A stretch of 64,000 nucleotides of DNA from Durusdinium trenchii (lineage: Eukaryota > Sar > Dinophyceae > Suessiales > Symbiodiniaceae): contig CAXAMN010026384.1 in the NCBI GenBank assembly GCA_963970005.1, forward strand, positions 131,125 through 195,124, read 5' to 3'. The notes under the pieces are model-generated. The model saw only the letters and a program-made list of their open reading frames with translations, had not been told where the DNA came from and did not search any database. Below, in pieces: positions 1-10,880 of the stretch. How positions within the stretch are numbered: the stretch's first letter is position 1; every line of letters starts with the position of its first letter. Position numbers and translations under genes: made by a program.

Positions 1-634
1 TCCACAGCTTTGAAGTCTCATTCGTGCTTTGAACTTGTATAGGTGTGCAAGAGGTATAGCAACGCAGTATTTATACGGACCCAGGGTAGCTACAATTCTG
101 TTCCCAGGTATCGCGCGCATGAGGCTTCAAAGCTGTGGTTTCCTGAGACCAGGGTTTGCTGCCCTAAAACACTCTGTTCAGGCCACCTTGAAAATGAAGG
201 TCTGCGAAGCGAGAGCAAGGGAGTTTCCACCTCCTCGCTTCCCAGTCTTCCCAGGGTTCATATAGGGAGCCAGGCCATTTTCAGAATCTTCTGGATTTGA
301 GCTGTTCGAGTTCCTATTGAAGGGTATATGTCACATTCAAGCAGCAGAAGGACAACATGCATCCTCTGCTCTCGCTTCGCAGACCGTCATTTTGAAGGTG
401 GCCTGAACAGAGTGTTTTAGGGCAGCAAACCCTGGTCTCAGGCCACCTTGAATTTAGCTTGAAAAACTGTTTGTTTGAACAAAAGGGTGCATTGTTTTTG
501 TTTTGACATGGTTACCTATGTGTGGGCAGAACAAGACATGAAGCAGATTTGACACGCGGCCGCAAGCGGCTGCGCGAGCTCATTTGATTGCTTCGACGCG
601 CAGTTGTCGAGAAAGGGAAGCGCTGGCTTTCGTT
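1..634. other. Non-coding stretch with an inverted repeat
   Basis: I recognise no gene here. The only structure I can support is the pair of inverted arms listed separately at 144-216 and 368-440. Short open frames in this stretch have no recognisable motif. Confidence 0.6.
144..440. repeat. 73-bp inverted repeat with 151-bp spacer
   Basis: Bases 144-216 and 368-440 are reverse complements with about two mismatches over 73 bases. The arms surround a unique 151-base spacer. This could be a foldback element or the remains of an inverted duplication; no coding potential or target-site duplication was recognised. Confidence 0.85.
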
Positions 635-700
635 GTGAAGGACGCCAGAGGTGTACGCAATGACACGGCTGCGAACGACCGAAGGTCGGGCTCAAGAGGA
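635..700 (+). repeat. ~65-bp direct repeat, left copy (right copy 3012-3075)
   Basis: The block beginning GTGAAGGAC and ending CTCAAGAGGA occurs at 635-700 and again at 3012-3075 with few differences. The two copies bracket the RT/RNase H remnant and may be short terminal repeats of that element. Confidence 0.75.
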
Positions 701-1291
701 ATTTTTGACGTGGACACGTCCCAAGATGGACCAAGATCCCTTAGAGATGGCTAAGTGGCTTGTGGCGTGGGGACGCCGCTACGACGCCGAATGGGACGGC
801 GTGTATGACATCCTGCAGTGCCTTTGGAACCTCAGTCGATCCCAATACATGATGGAGTGGTTCCGATTGCGCTAGCTGCGGTGACGCTAGCTCGAGATGT
901 GGCGGATGAAGTCCCCATTCATGGCATGAGGCTGGTGAAATACATCGGCGAGTTCTACAGCCCGCCGGGCACGGTGCCCAAGCCGCTCCTGGAAGTTTTC
1001 GGATCGTGGACAACTCACCAGCTGGAGACATGGCTGGACGGCGCATCCCGTTGTGTGCCGGTAGCACGCCGCTGGCGCCGGGGAGCACAGCTGACCAATT
1101 CCTGGGGCATCGAATTTATGTTCTCCAGTTTGAGTGCCTACCTGGAAGACGCTCACCTCATCGGGCGCGCTTCTTTGACCCGACGGACACGCATGAACAA
1201 TGCCATCAGTGACGCCATGACGGCCTTGGCGACCCAGAATGCCGACGACCTCGAGACTGCCCGTCGTAGCCTGACCTTAAGTTTGAGTTAA
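651..1291 (+). pseudogene. Degenerate ORFs upstream of the RT remnant
   Basis: Two overlapping plus-strand frames (651-875 and 818-1291) lie at the 5' end of the RT-bearing remnant. They contain no ATG-initiated long reading frame and no motif I recognise. By position they could be the N-terminal part of the retroelement polyprotein, broken by frameshifts. They could equally be chance frames, so the functional assignment is weak. Confidence 0.3.
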
Positions 1292-1819
1292 CATGAGTGT
1301 GACCGACCGTGACTTGGAAGGGTATGAAAATGGTGACAGGTCATGTCAGCGTTGGAATTCCACTCTGAGACGACCCGGACTTGAAAGGACAGAGCAAAGA
1401 GCTTAGCTTCGGTGTCTTGGTTTCAGCCGTACGATCGATCGCCGGACGAGCATCGCTTCGACCCTTGTTTTGTGAATCGCACCCACTGTGCATTGCCGAT
1501 AGCTGTCACGATGGCCCTAGCTGATAGTTGGCTGACACTCAAAGACGCCTGCGAGATAGCTCAACACCTTCATAGCGGTGGCCAATGAATTCAAGAGTCA
1601 TGGATTCACGACCCACCTTTGGGGAGCAGACCATGAATCAGCCTATAGCAACTTCCGGTCGCCGAGCCAGACCACACCCACGTGTTGGTCCGAATCCCCG
1701 GGGGATGGACACTATGGAAACACAGGTGTTTGCTTCTCGGAAGCACCGCATCCGTGTGGTCGTACACCCGCACGGCGGACATGATATGTTGGCTCTGTCG
1801 GGCACTGACACTGTCACCC

Positions 1820-2323
1820 ATGGTACACTACGTGGATGACTATGCATCCATCGAACCCGAATGTTCGATTCAATCAGGCTTTCAGTGCGCGCAGCACCTC
1901 ATGAAGACTGTTGGCTTCAGGTTCAAGCCAAGCAAAGACCAACCACCAGCGTCAACACAACTCATACAGGGTGTCATCATGAGCATCGACTTGTCAACGT
2001 TCACCGTGCGCACAGAACAGGCACGCATGCATCGAATCACAGCACAACTGGAGGAGCACCTTCAGAGAGGCACCATGTCTTCGGACGAGGCCAAAAGACT
2101 GGCCGGGAAACTGCAATTCATCTCAGAAGCGATGATGTCGCAGACCATACGATGCTGCCTCCAAACACTGTATGCACGCGCAGCTGCACCCACACAGCAC
2201 GCACAACCCCCCCTGGGCGAGGGCATCACAGACTCATTGATCACACTGCTACACATTTTGCCCATTGCCAAACCAAAGGGTGTTTCGGTTTCAATACCAA
2301 CCCTGCACTGTCATTTATGCTGA
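1820..2323 (+). pseudogene. Reverse transcriptase fragment (palm/thumb)
   Basis: Translation from 1820 reads straight into HYVDDY, the catalytic YxDD box of reverse transcriptases. About 150 residues of thumb/connection-like sequence follow, including an EAKRLAGKLQFIS stretch typical of the region before RNase H in Ty3/DIRS-like elements. The N-terminal RT motifs are missing or frameshifted upstream. The frame closes at 2323, while the next domain continues in a different frame from about 2310. The truncated ends and broken frame indicate a pseudogene. Confidence 0.65.
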
Positions 2324-2745
2324 CGCCTTCTTTCAGGCGGGGGACGAGAGACTGTCGATTCGGACGGCGCTGGACCACAGCGGCTAAAAAACGATGCGAC
2401 CCACCTAATGAAGAACGGTTGGGGATTCGTCCTTCACGAACCGTGCGGCCGATGCCATTACGCACATGGTGAAATCCCAGGAGCCCTACTGGATCGATTC
2501 ACCTCACGCAGGGCATTCATCTACGCCCTAGAGATCTTGGCGCAGATCATGTGCATCGTCTCCGGCATGGCCCTGATGGAGCCTCTGAGCCTGTGCTTCA
2601 TCGACAACGAGCCAGGCAAGTTCGCCTTGCAGAAGGGCTTCGGCAAGGACGCCAAGGTCAACAGACTCTTGGGACTGCTGTGGCGCTTTGTCGATGGCTG
2701 AAGCCCACATTGGGAGCGAGTCACCTCGGAGGCCAACATTTCTGA
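2310..2745 (+). pseudogene. RNase H-like fragment of the retroelement
   Basis: A frame beginning at 2310 reads VIYADAFFQAGDE, the start of an RNase H-like fold, then stops. From 2408 a second frame continues with a GWGFVL strand, an acidic YALEIL segment, a FIDNEPGKFAL motif and later an S-E-A-N-I-S-D stretch. These are the ordered landmarks of the RNase H-like domain that follows RT in this element class. At least two frameshifts separate the pieces. Confidence 0.6.
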
Positions 2746-2921
2746 CGCCGTGACGATCTTTCAATGGCACACCAGCTCCAATGGACGCCGGTGGAATTCG
2801 ATTGGCACTGGCTTTACAAGACATTGGCTCGAGCCACCAAGTCGATGGACGAGGCCATGAGCATAGGAGCCGCACTTGCCACGAGTTTCGGCCGGGTGCC
2901 ACGGGGGACGGCGGCCGACAT

Positions 2922-3198
2922 GGCATACAGCGCCTGTTGAGCTGCCGTGGCACATCCATCCAAAAAGGAGCGCGGCAGTCAGAGGCTCACACGGAAGTGA
3001 CGCTTTGTGTCGTGAAGGACACCAGTGTGTACGCAATGACACGGCTGCGAACGACCGAAGGTCGGGCTCAAGAGGATTCTTTTTTACAACAACCAGCTGG
3101 CAGCACCAGGCATACAGCGCCTGTTGAGCTGCCGTGGCACATCCATCCAAAAAGGAGCGCGGCAGTCAGGGGCTCACACGGAAGTGACGCTTTGTGTC
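2922..3198 (+). repeat. 90-bp direct duplication
   Basis: Bases 2922-3011 and 3109-3198 are almost identical (one or two substitutions seen) and lie 97 bp apart. The spacer contains the right copy of the ~65-bp repeat. A local duplication at the 3' end of the retroelement remnant is the simplest reading. Confidence 0.85.
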
Positions 3199-4227
3199 TA
3201 GAACCTACATCGCCAGTTTGGCACATGAAAAGCTTTGTTGGGTTGAATGGCAAGTCAACCTTTCCATTTGGACGTAAGGGCCTTCAAGAGTAACTCTTTT
3301 TCAACGCGGAATCCTCGTGGGCTTTATGTTTACTATAGTCCACCGTAGAAGATTCTGAGGCACGCTACATCACGCAACAAAATCAGGAGTAGATATAGTC
3401 AAGAAGACCTCTTGTTTGGTCACAATCTTGTGATTAGGTCATTCTTTGTCTCACTTCTTGTCTTGCTTTCTGAATTCCTTCATGCAGCGAGGACAGCTGT
3501 GACTTCTGTAGTTTCTCCGCTTCTCCAGCTGGGTTCAGGTGATACAAAGACTGTGTGTGGGTGTTTCGCAAATAGAATACAAACTTTGTGCCAGAACTTG
3601 GGGTTAGAATCTAGTATGTCAGTGGAAGAGGTCTGAGCTTCTTCACGGAGGTGTGGCACGTTTTTTTGCTTATGCCTTGTTTGGGCTTTGTCCGCCTTGC
3701 GAGTATCTGGAGTGGGGTGGGGTGGGCTAGGGTTGCGTGCAGCATGTTGACCAAGCTTTGTGCAGAGCTTGTGTGCGAAAGTGTTAGCAGCTGGTTCTGC
3801 TGGTGTAGTCTTGTGAGGACGCTTCATGTGCTGAGTTGGAAAACAGATGAAAGAAGTGCATAAGGGGCTGCGGCTCAAAATAGCATCACCCAAAGGGAAC
3901 CACTACTGTACCGCGATTGGCTTTGGAGAGTGGTTTGGATCCGTTTCTAGGGCGAGAGATGGCTTACAAAGAGGTATCTCGGTTAGAGGCTCTGCATCTC
4001 TTCCCTCCATACACATGTTCGCTCGCATGACTAGTGTGTGTGTATATGTATATATATAATATAAGATTAATAAGGTCTGAGAAAAGGGTCCAAAACCATT
4101 GCCAGGAATAGAGGTCCCTGCTTCGACGTCTTGACTCTTTTGATTCTGCTCTCTGGTCTCAAGCCCGCTTCTCTTTCAACATTGTCCATAGTTGTTCGGT
4201 TTGTTTGCCTGTCTATTCGCTTCGAGG
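3199..4227. other. No recognisable gene
   Basis: Neither strand gives a motif I recognise. The stretch ends in a short TA-rich run (about 4037-4065) and lies upstream of the first PKS exon, so it may be intron. The N-terminal half of KS1 was looked for here and not found. Confidence 0.5.
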
Positions 4228-4352
4228 CTGCTCTACGGGGCATTGCTGTGAACCAGGATGGGCGGAGCTCGACGATGACAGCGCCCAATGGACCCTCTCA
4301 GACTTTGGTCGTCCAAGTGGCGCTGGCGGAAGCCAAAATGAATCATCATGAG
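4228..4352 (+). CDS. PKS KS1 exon (region before the first catalytic His)
   Basis: From 4228, just after an AG|G acceptor, the frame reads [19 protein letters not shown], the conserved segment that precedes the HGTGT motif in type I ketosynthases. The exon ends at 4352, where GAG is followed by a GC donor, and joins in frame to the exon at 4604. The catalytic Cys and the N-terminal half of this KS are not found upstream in the window. Confidence 0.8.
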
Positions 4353-4389
4353 GCGAAACGCAATGCGTTGCACCTCTGCGTGCATTGAA

Positions 4390-4555
4390 AAGCTGTCCAA
4401 CCTACTAGCAATGGACTCCAACCTACTAGCAATTGCCTCCAACCTACTAGCAACCTACTAGCGACGGCCTCCAACCTAATAGTGATGGCCTCCGACCTAA
4501 TAACGATGGCCTCCAACCTAATTTCGATGGCCTCCAACGTAATAGCATCACTTCA
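4390..4555 (+). repeat. ~18-bp minisatellite filling a PKS intron
   Basis: About nine degenerate copies of a GATGGCCTCCAACCTAATA-like unit are arrayed head to tail. They occupy most of the intron 4353-4603 between two KS1 exons. The repeat also yields open frames on the minus strand, which are artefacts of its periodicity. Confidence 0.85.
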
Positions 4556-4603
4556 AGGTTCAAGTTGAATGCCATTATCAATTTCCCAGCTTGGCCGGTG
4601 GAG

Positions 4604-4762
4604 GTGTTACACATGGAATGCCATGGCACTGGCACCCCTCTGGGCGATCCAATTGAAGTTGGCGCGCTGCAAGCTGGTAGCAGGGCCGCCTCCCTGCAAG
4701 AGGGGCGCCGACAGCAGTCGCTGGCAGTTTCTGCAGTGAAGACATCTGTTGGGCATTTGGAG
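4604..4762 (+). CDS. PKS KS1 exon with both catalytic His motifs
   Basis: The exon opens after AG at 4602-4603 and encodes ECHGTGTPLGDPIEVGA, then VKTSVGHLEA. These are the two active-site histidine boxes of a ketosynthase. It probably ends at 4762 before a GC donor. The next expected KS segment (GMAGL to the LNPH region) was not located between 4763 and 6865, so an exon may be lost or strongly diverged. Confidence 0.85.
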
Positions 4763-5177
4763 GCAGCAATGAAACGCGGGTGGACACGCAGCATCATTCC
4801 CTGAACTAAGCTGGAACCCATGCCTATGATTGAATGTTGGAAGTTGATGTCAAAATTTGCACAGATTTCTCGTCTTGGTGAGGGAGCTGCCGCATCACCT
4901 GGCCTACTCAAGACTGTGACGCTGCTGAGTCGAAGATCTGTGCCTCGAGCTTGTTTGAACAGATACTTCAAACACGGTGTTCAAAACAATCACATCTTAA
5001 AAAGTGGACAACGCGGCACCGTTGATGAACATATATGTGCTGTATCTTTATCGGGCGCCCCGCTCACTTGCGCATGCCAAAGTTAACTCACCTCACTTGT
5101 GCACCCAGCGACTCACTTGCGCACACAGCGACAAACTTGGGGACTTGTGGCTCCTTCCTGCCCTGCATTTTGCTTCG

Positions 5178-5540
5178 TTGGAATGAGTCTTTCCTCCTCG
5201 AAGTTTTATCCTCAGGTGGTCCACCACCAGGCTGTGCTACCTTGGAAACGATCTTTCGTCCTCTAAATTTAATCCTCAGGTGGCCCACCAAAGGCATGCT
5301 ACGTTAGTTGGAATGGTTGCTTCCTCCTGTAAATTTGCACTCTGGTGGCTTACAAAAGGTATGCCACCTTAGAATTGTTTTTTCCTCCTTTAGATTTTAC
5401 CATCAGGTGGCCCACCAAAGGTTTCTTCTTGCTCGGAACTGTAGCCTTGACTGGCTCACAAAAGGTGTTCTACGTATGCTACTCCTCCAAATTTTTGTCA
5501 GGTGGCCCGCCGAAGGTATGCTACCTTGAAATGGTTCCGA
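5178..5540 (+). repeat. ~62-bp minisatellite, about six copies
   Basis: The unit runs roughly from TTGGAATGGTT through TTCCTCCTCTAAATTT to GGTGGCCCACCAAAGGTATGCTACC. Copies differ by several substitutions and one is expanded. It lies in the KS1 intron. Confidence 0.8.
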
Positions 5541-5544
5541 GGTG

Positions 5545-6300
5545 GGTCACGGGCCCGCCCTCACAGGCCCACGGGCTGGCCCGTCCACGGGCCCACGGGC
5601 CCATCCACGGACCGTCCATGGGCCCAACAGCCACGGGCCAACCGGGCCTCACGGGCCGGCCCCGCTCACAGGCCCCGTGCACGGACCGCCACGGACTTCA
5701 GAGGTATGGTCTCATTGTTGTCATATAGCGGCTCAGCGGAGGCGTTGCGGTGGGAAGTTCCATGGGCCTGCCATGGCTGCGACTATTATAGTTGTCTTCT
5801 CCTCGTATGTTTTTTTCGTGGCTTTGGTTCCGGCATGTTCCAGTTTTTCTTGTGTTTGTGTTTTGAAATAACCGCAGGTAAGTTTGCCATTACGCATTGT
5901 TGTGATGATGGGCAGTTGCGTGGCATCGCCATGGCTATGATTGTTATAGTTGTGTTCTCCTTCTATACTTTCCGTGGCCTCTTGTGTCCGTGCTATTAAA
6001 TAGCGGCAGGCGATGGTGATCTTGTCATTGTGCGTTGCTATGCAGCTGGGAAGTTGCGTGAGATTGCAGTGGCTATGATGGTAAAAGCTGTGTTCTCCTT
6101 GTATGCTTTTCGGGGCTTCGATGTTTTTTAACGGTACACGTGCGTGCACTTCCAAACTTCCCGGTCTCCATCAACGGCCTTACGGGCTCCACGGGCCACA
6201 AGGACTCCACGAGCTCCACGGGCTCCAGGCACCCCACGGGCCCCACGAGACCAACACGTGAACGGGCCTCACGGGATTTCACGGGCCTCTTCAAGGGACC
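5545..6300 (+). repeat. CACGGGCC-rich arrays around a ~140-bp tandem repeat
   Basis: Two GC-rich arrays (about 5545-5690 and 6180-6300) are built from CACGGGCC/CCACGGGC units. Between them, about 5750-6110, three diverged copies of a ~140-bp unit contain the sequence GCCATGGCTATGATTGTTAT or close variants. Short open frames through these arrays are low complexity and not credible genes. Confidence 0.75.
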
Positions 6301-6865
6301 CACAGGAGACCATACCCTCTGAATTAGTTATAGTTATAGTTCTTTTTTGCCTGATGTTTTCCCAATCGCATGTCATTGAGATACAACATAGATGAATTTC
6401 CACACAAGGCACTTATTTGATTGTTGTGCACTCTTCATTGCTGTTTCGCAGCTCTATGTTCGACCTTACATACAGTTTCTTATGCCCTTTCGTTCTGGCA
6501 TGCCCTGGGGCTTTGAGCTAAAGAGGTTTGGTTATGATTCATGCGGTTATTCAATGTCGATGATGTTCCAGGGGAGCCAAATTGCAAGTTCGTGCCACGA
6601 AGAAACACTCTCCCAATGTCAGAGTAGGTTTTCTCTTGGACTCTTGCAAGGCATTTGCAGTGGTCCATTTGTATTCCCTAAACCCGCACCTGGACCCTTC
6701 AGAAGATGTTCCACAGGCAGGGCAGTTTGCAGTGTGATTTTTATGCCGAACCGACACAACTGCAGCAGTAAATGCAAGCTGTGATTGTTGTCAGCAAACG
6801 TGAAGAGTCAATGTGTGTCCGTGTATCCATTAATTGAATTCATACTTCCTCACAGACACTTGCAG

Positions 6866-9484
6866 GTTTTCCAAAATGAGCATGTGCCTCTAGGCACTGG
6901 GCGTCGGACAGGAGGACTTTCCTCCTTCGGATTTGGTGGAACCAATGCGCATGGTTTGCTGGGAGAATCAGAAGTTCCTGTGGATTTCATCACACTTCAA
7001 CGGCCTCCCACCTATGTCAAGACAGCTTTTCCTTGGCGAGATGCTGGGTTTCGACTGCTTCGTTCGCAGTTAGACTCAAACTTTGAAGTGAGCATGTCCT
7101 CTGATGTGTATGAAATCGTCTCTCATCATGTCGTTTTTGGATCGATTGTCACACCAGGAGTTGTGTATGTTGAAATGGCGTTGGAAGCTACTCGAAAGCT
7201 GTTTGGTCATGATGTGGCCTTGAAGGATGTCACGATGGTTTTTCCGTTTGTGATACCCAATCGTTTTGCAGAAGACGCAGGTTCACCTCCGATCATGCGA
7301 TTCATGTTGAAAGGCGATCGCTTTGAGATCCAAAGCATTGCAAACGGAAAAAAGACAACTCATGTGGAGGCGTCGTTGGAATTTGGGTCAAAGTCTGACA
7401 AAGGCTCAGTCAGCACGAACGCTGCAAACCTTAACCTCGAGGAGCTTCAAACTCGCATCAGTGAGCTCATCGAAACATCAGTGGTCTACGAGGCGATCAA
7501 TTCAGTTGGACTTTACTTGGGGCCGATGTTTCAGGTGGCTAAAAAGCTTTGGAGGAAGGAAGTGGAAGACACGGACGGATGCAACGAAGTATTGGGCCTG
7601 CTCCAACTTGACTATCCAGGTGTCAAGAATGTAGGTTACATCTTACATCCTGCTTTGCTGGATGGAACTATTCACATTCTTGCAACTGCATCGATCGGAA
7701 AGAATGTCGCTGGGTTGAAAATTTTTGGTGGGGTTGGGAAAGTGGCGATTGTGAAGAGAGCAAACTTCTCGAACTTGGAAAGATACTGGGTGCACATGAA
7801 GATTACCGAGTCCCTGGAAGCATCGCAAACCTTCAACGTGACAGTAGCTGCTGATGATGGATCTGTGCTACTGTACATGGAGGACGTGGTATTTAGAGCA
7901 GTAAAGCCAGAGCAAATCCAGATGGCAATCTCAGCCCAGGGTGAAAAAGACGATGAACAGAAATACTACGAAGTCGAATGGTCAGAGGAGCCGCTCAAAA
8001 GGAGCTATTGCCGGGGTAATGGCCTTGTTCTTGCCGACACTGACCAAGCCTTAGGTGCCCTTCAGAAACTCTGGTCAAGTGATGCGTCAAGGGACGTCAA
8101 GTTCTTGACGCCTGCAGAAGTTGATACAAGTTCTCTTGATAGCTATGAATGGATACTGTGTTTTAGCAACAGCAGCAAGAGAGATTCTTTGGTGGACAAC
8201 TTGCTCTTTGCAGTCAGATTGTTGCAATCCTTGGGAAAATCTCACCATCCTAATTTCCAGTGCTTGATCCTGGCGACATCCAACACTCAAGCAGTGAGGG
8301 CTGGTGATATGTCTGGTGTGTTTTGCCCATTACATGCTGGACTTTGGGGTCTAGCTCGAGCTTTCCGCAATGAGAATCCAGCGCTGAAAGTCTTGTGTTT
8401 TGACTTGGGAGCCACACAGGGACTTGAAGAGCTTTGTCAAGTGCCCGAAGCCTCAGGAGATCTTGAAGTGGCTTTGCGGAGATCGTGTCAAGGAGGCGAT
8501 GCCGCATTCGTTCCTTTTGTTCCTCGTCTTCAAGAAGCAAAGCTGGAATCCACGAGCCAGTGGGTGCCAGCAGGCGGGGCTTACATCATCACTGGTGGTC
8601 TAGGTGGTTTGGGATTGACCTTCGCTTCCTGGTTGCTGGAACGAAGTGAACGAAGGGCAAAAGTGGCTTTGATTTCTCGGAGTGGAAAGCCTCCCCAGGA
8701 TTGCCAAGTAGCCTACGGGCGCTTGGCTTCGAAAGTCTCAGTCCACAAGGCTGACATCACCTCTGATGCTCAAGTGGCTCAGGTCTTTGAAGCGATTGAG
8801 ACCCATTATGGAGGTATCAAAGGAATTCTCCATGCGGCAGGAGTGCTTGACGATCATATGGTTGCTGATCTGCAACCAAAGCATGTGACGCCAGTCTTGG
8901 CGCCAAAAACCTATGGAACTCTTGTCCTGCATGATGCCTGCCGAAACTCGGATTGCCAATTTGCTTTATTCTCATCAGTAGCTGCCCTGCTTGGAACGCC
9001 AGCACAAGCGAACTACTCCGCTGCCAATGCCTTCATGGACTCCTTTGCTTCGTTCTTGCGTGACAACGGCCAACAAGCCGTGAGTATTCAGTGGGGTCCA
9101 TGGGCTGAGGTGGGCATGGCTGCACGGGCAAACACATCAGAGTCAAGTATTGTGAGAATCTCGGCAAGAAAGGGATTGGAGGCCATGTCTGCCATTTTGA
9201 CAGCGTCTGCAAGCCTGCGGACTGGCATCATTAGTGTGGCTCGCATCAAATGGGCCACATTGCTTGGACAACTGGGAACTCAAGCCCCTTTCTTGAGCAA
9301 GTTTACTGTTGCAAAAAGCACGAGCAGCAATGTGTTGGGAAATTACACATTGGAAGATGTGAAGTCTTTGGTGGTCGGGTCGTTGGCAGATGCTCTTGGA
9401 ACTGATGACTTTGACATTTCTACGCCATTGATGGAGCTCGGCCTCGACTCTTTGGCTGGTGTTGAGTTTCGAAACCGACTGCAG
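6866..9484 (+). CDS. PKS exon: KS tail, dehydratase, ketoreductase, start of ACP
   Basis: This is the largest PKS exon (873 codons), starting after the acceptor AG at 6864-6865. It begins with the KS C-terminal SSFGFGGTNAHG signature. The dehydratase follows with an HxxxGxxxxP box (His codon at 7127) and a HPALLDGTIH box (Asp codon 7661). No acyltransferase fits in the ~60-residue gap before it. The ketoreductase has a structural subdomain, a TGGLGGLG nucleotide-binding loop near 8590, an LDD motif after HAAGV typical of B-type stereochemistry, and the Ser-Tyr-Asn active site (SSV near 8970, Tyr codon 9014). The ACP starts with ELGLDSL, its phosphopantetheine Ser codon at 9449. The exon ends at a GC donor. 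The predicted module would reduce and dehydrate the beta-keto group to an alkene. Confidence 0.93.
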
Positions 9485-9603
9485 GCAGGGAAGAGATGTG
9501 CTTGAGCCCTTTCGTTGACACCAATGATTGATTCATCAATAATTTTGACTGATTTGAGTGATTTTTGTTTCTTCGGTGTTCAAGCTTTTCATGCTGAGCT
9601 CAG

Positions 9604-9772
9604 GGAGCTGTGGAGGGCATCAATCTGACACCCACTCTCATGTTCGACTATCCGACGGTGCCGGATTTGGTGGAGTACATTTGGTCCCAGGTGGACATGC
9701 GGGGAATGACACGAGTAGAGACTGTAACGAAAGAAAAGCACTTAAAGCAAAGTAAAAGAAATGGAGACCTGT
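9604..9772 (+). CDS. PKS exon: C-terminal half of the ACP
   Basis: After a 119-bp GC-AG intron (9485-9603) the frame resumes as GAVEGINLTPTLMFDYPTV, helix III of the carrier protein, joining the preceding GLDSL...FRNRLQ without a gap. The frame runs through PDLVEYIWSQ and into a lysine-rich linker that stops at 9772. The true exon probably ends earlier at a donor, because KS2 follows downstream. Confidence 0.85.
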
Positions 9773-10660
9773 AGATACGCCAGTGGCGTTTGCCACTTCA
9801 CGCAGAATCACAGAGCTGATAGACTGATAGACATTGGCATGTGGTGCTTCATGTTGCAAAAAGGATGCAACTTCAAACCAGAAACAGCAAACATGCAGGT
9901 TGGGCCAGCAGAAGAAGAAGGCATTCAAGCTTTACAGGCGAGTCTTCAACCTCATGCCTTACTTTGCCTGAAAAAGCAATTCTGGTTCTTATTCCTTTTA
10001 AGAAGGAATAAGGGTCTAAACATGGTTTTCTTCCAGATAGCTGGAAGCTGTAGGACTGGAGGAGTTCTTACTTTTTGTAGAATTAGGAGCCTGTGGTGGG
10101 GGCAGGGAGTTTTCCCCGTCATCAAAGTGGTGTGCTGATTCTGAAAGAACGTGCGTTCTTTGGAACATGGCCAGGTGGGCAGCTTCAGTGACCAGCTTGC
10201 GCTGGCCAGTCACAGTGGACGTTTCCCTGGCAGCTTCTCGAATCATCCAGGAGCACCCAGAGTGTGCCGATTGAGTTGTGCTTGTTTTGAACCAGAGTAA
10301 TGCGCATTTTCCATATTGGACAACACAGTGAAGGCGACTTCTGGCATACCTTGACATATGGCTTGGACACGACTGCAGAGCTGCCTCCAGAACGTGTGGC
10401 ACTGAGTTAGGCCTTCAACTTTGAAGATATTCCACAAAACACAGCCTTAGTGATGCTACTAGGAGCAAGGGCATCGCTACTCGGGGCTCCTGGCCTTACT
10501 ACTAGCAACAAGAAGCTACTAGGGGCTCCTGGCATCGCTACTAGGAGCAAGAATCAGCTAGGCCTTCAGCCTTAGTGATGTGAGACAACTTTCAGAATCT
10601 TCATAAAAAATATCCAACAAAGGGCCCATTGGCCCGTTGCTGTTTGTTCATCCTTACCAG
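9773..10660. other. Intron between ACP and KS2
   Basis: No coding exon is recognised. The stretch contains one copy of a dispersed CTACTAGG/CTCCTGG repeat near 10452-10560. The KS2 N-terminus (the segment before RWD) is expected here but was not identified with confidence. Confidence 0.5.
10452..10560 (+). repeat. Dispersed CTACTAGG-CTCCTGGC intron repeat, copy 1
   Basis: Alternating blocks of GCTACTAGGAGCAAG and GGGCTCCTGGCCTTACTAC fill about 110 bp of the intron. The same blocks recur at 12082-12145 (opposite orientation), 12890-12970 and 51618-51674. Confidence 0.8.
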
Positions 10661-10721
10661 GTTGGGACATGGATGCTTTCTATGATTCAGATTTTGATGC
10701 GCCTGGGAAGACCTACGTGAG
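10661..10721 (+). CDS. PKS KS2 exon (N-terminal region)
   Basis: The frame reads WDMDAFYDSDFDAPGKTYVR, the N-terminal segment of type I KS domains. It is bounded by an AG|G acceptor and a GC donor at 10722, and joins the exon at 10795 through a split Arg codon. Confidence 0.85.
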
Positions 10722-10794
10722 GCAGATAGGATGTCTTGCAATTTGTAATTTGTTACATCTCAGCTGAATGCAATGTAGGCAGTAGTTTGACCAG

Positions 10795-10880
10795 GCTGGG
10801 ACATTTCATTCCTGGCATTGAGCAGTTTGATGGAGAGTTCTTTGGACTCAGCGAAATGGAGCAGAGAGGGATGGCAGCTC
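10795..10880 (+). CDS. PKS KS2 exon (FIPGIEQFD segment)
   Basis: This continues directly from the previous exon as LGHFIPGIEQFDGEFFGLSE, a hallmark of KS domains that is normally followed by a DPQQR segment. That segment was not identified; the 3' boundary is approximate. Confidence 0.8.

Larger units (their letters stand above)
635..3198 (+). mobile_element. Degenerate retroelement with RT and RNase H-like remnants
   Basis: A plus-strand segment carries a reverse-transcriptase piece with a YVDD motif (about 1826-1840) followed by an RNase H-like piece. It is bounded by a ~65-bp direct repeat (635-700 and 3012-3075). Reading frames change several times, so the copy is dead. The RT-RNase H style, with a FIDN-type motif in the C-terminal part, resembles elements common in dinoflagellate genomes. 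I cannot tell from the sequence whether it belongs to DIRS, another LTR class or an unclassified group; no integrase or tyrosine recombinase is visible. Confidence 0.6.
4763..6865. other. Large repeat-rich intron
   Basis: This stretch separates the KS1 His-box exon from the KS1-tail/DH/KR/ACP exon. It contains three families of tandem repeats (listed separately) and no recognised coding exon. The missing ~50 residues of KS1 would have to lie here. Confidence 0.6.

Noticed and set aside
640-700. Relic dinoflagellate spliced leader (GGCTCAAG-like end)
   Set aside because: Only about eight bases agree with the leader end, and the preceding bases do not match.
4233-4971. Minus-strand frames with regular LExI-ASRL repeats resembling a coiled coil
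   Set aside because: They come from the 18-bp minisatellite in a KS1 intron.
5178-6300. Possible CRISPR-like array
   Set aside because: The repeats are adjacent, diverged minisatellite units without unique spacers, in a eukaryotic intron.
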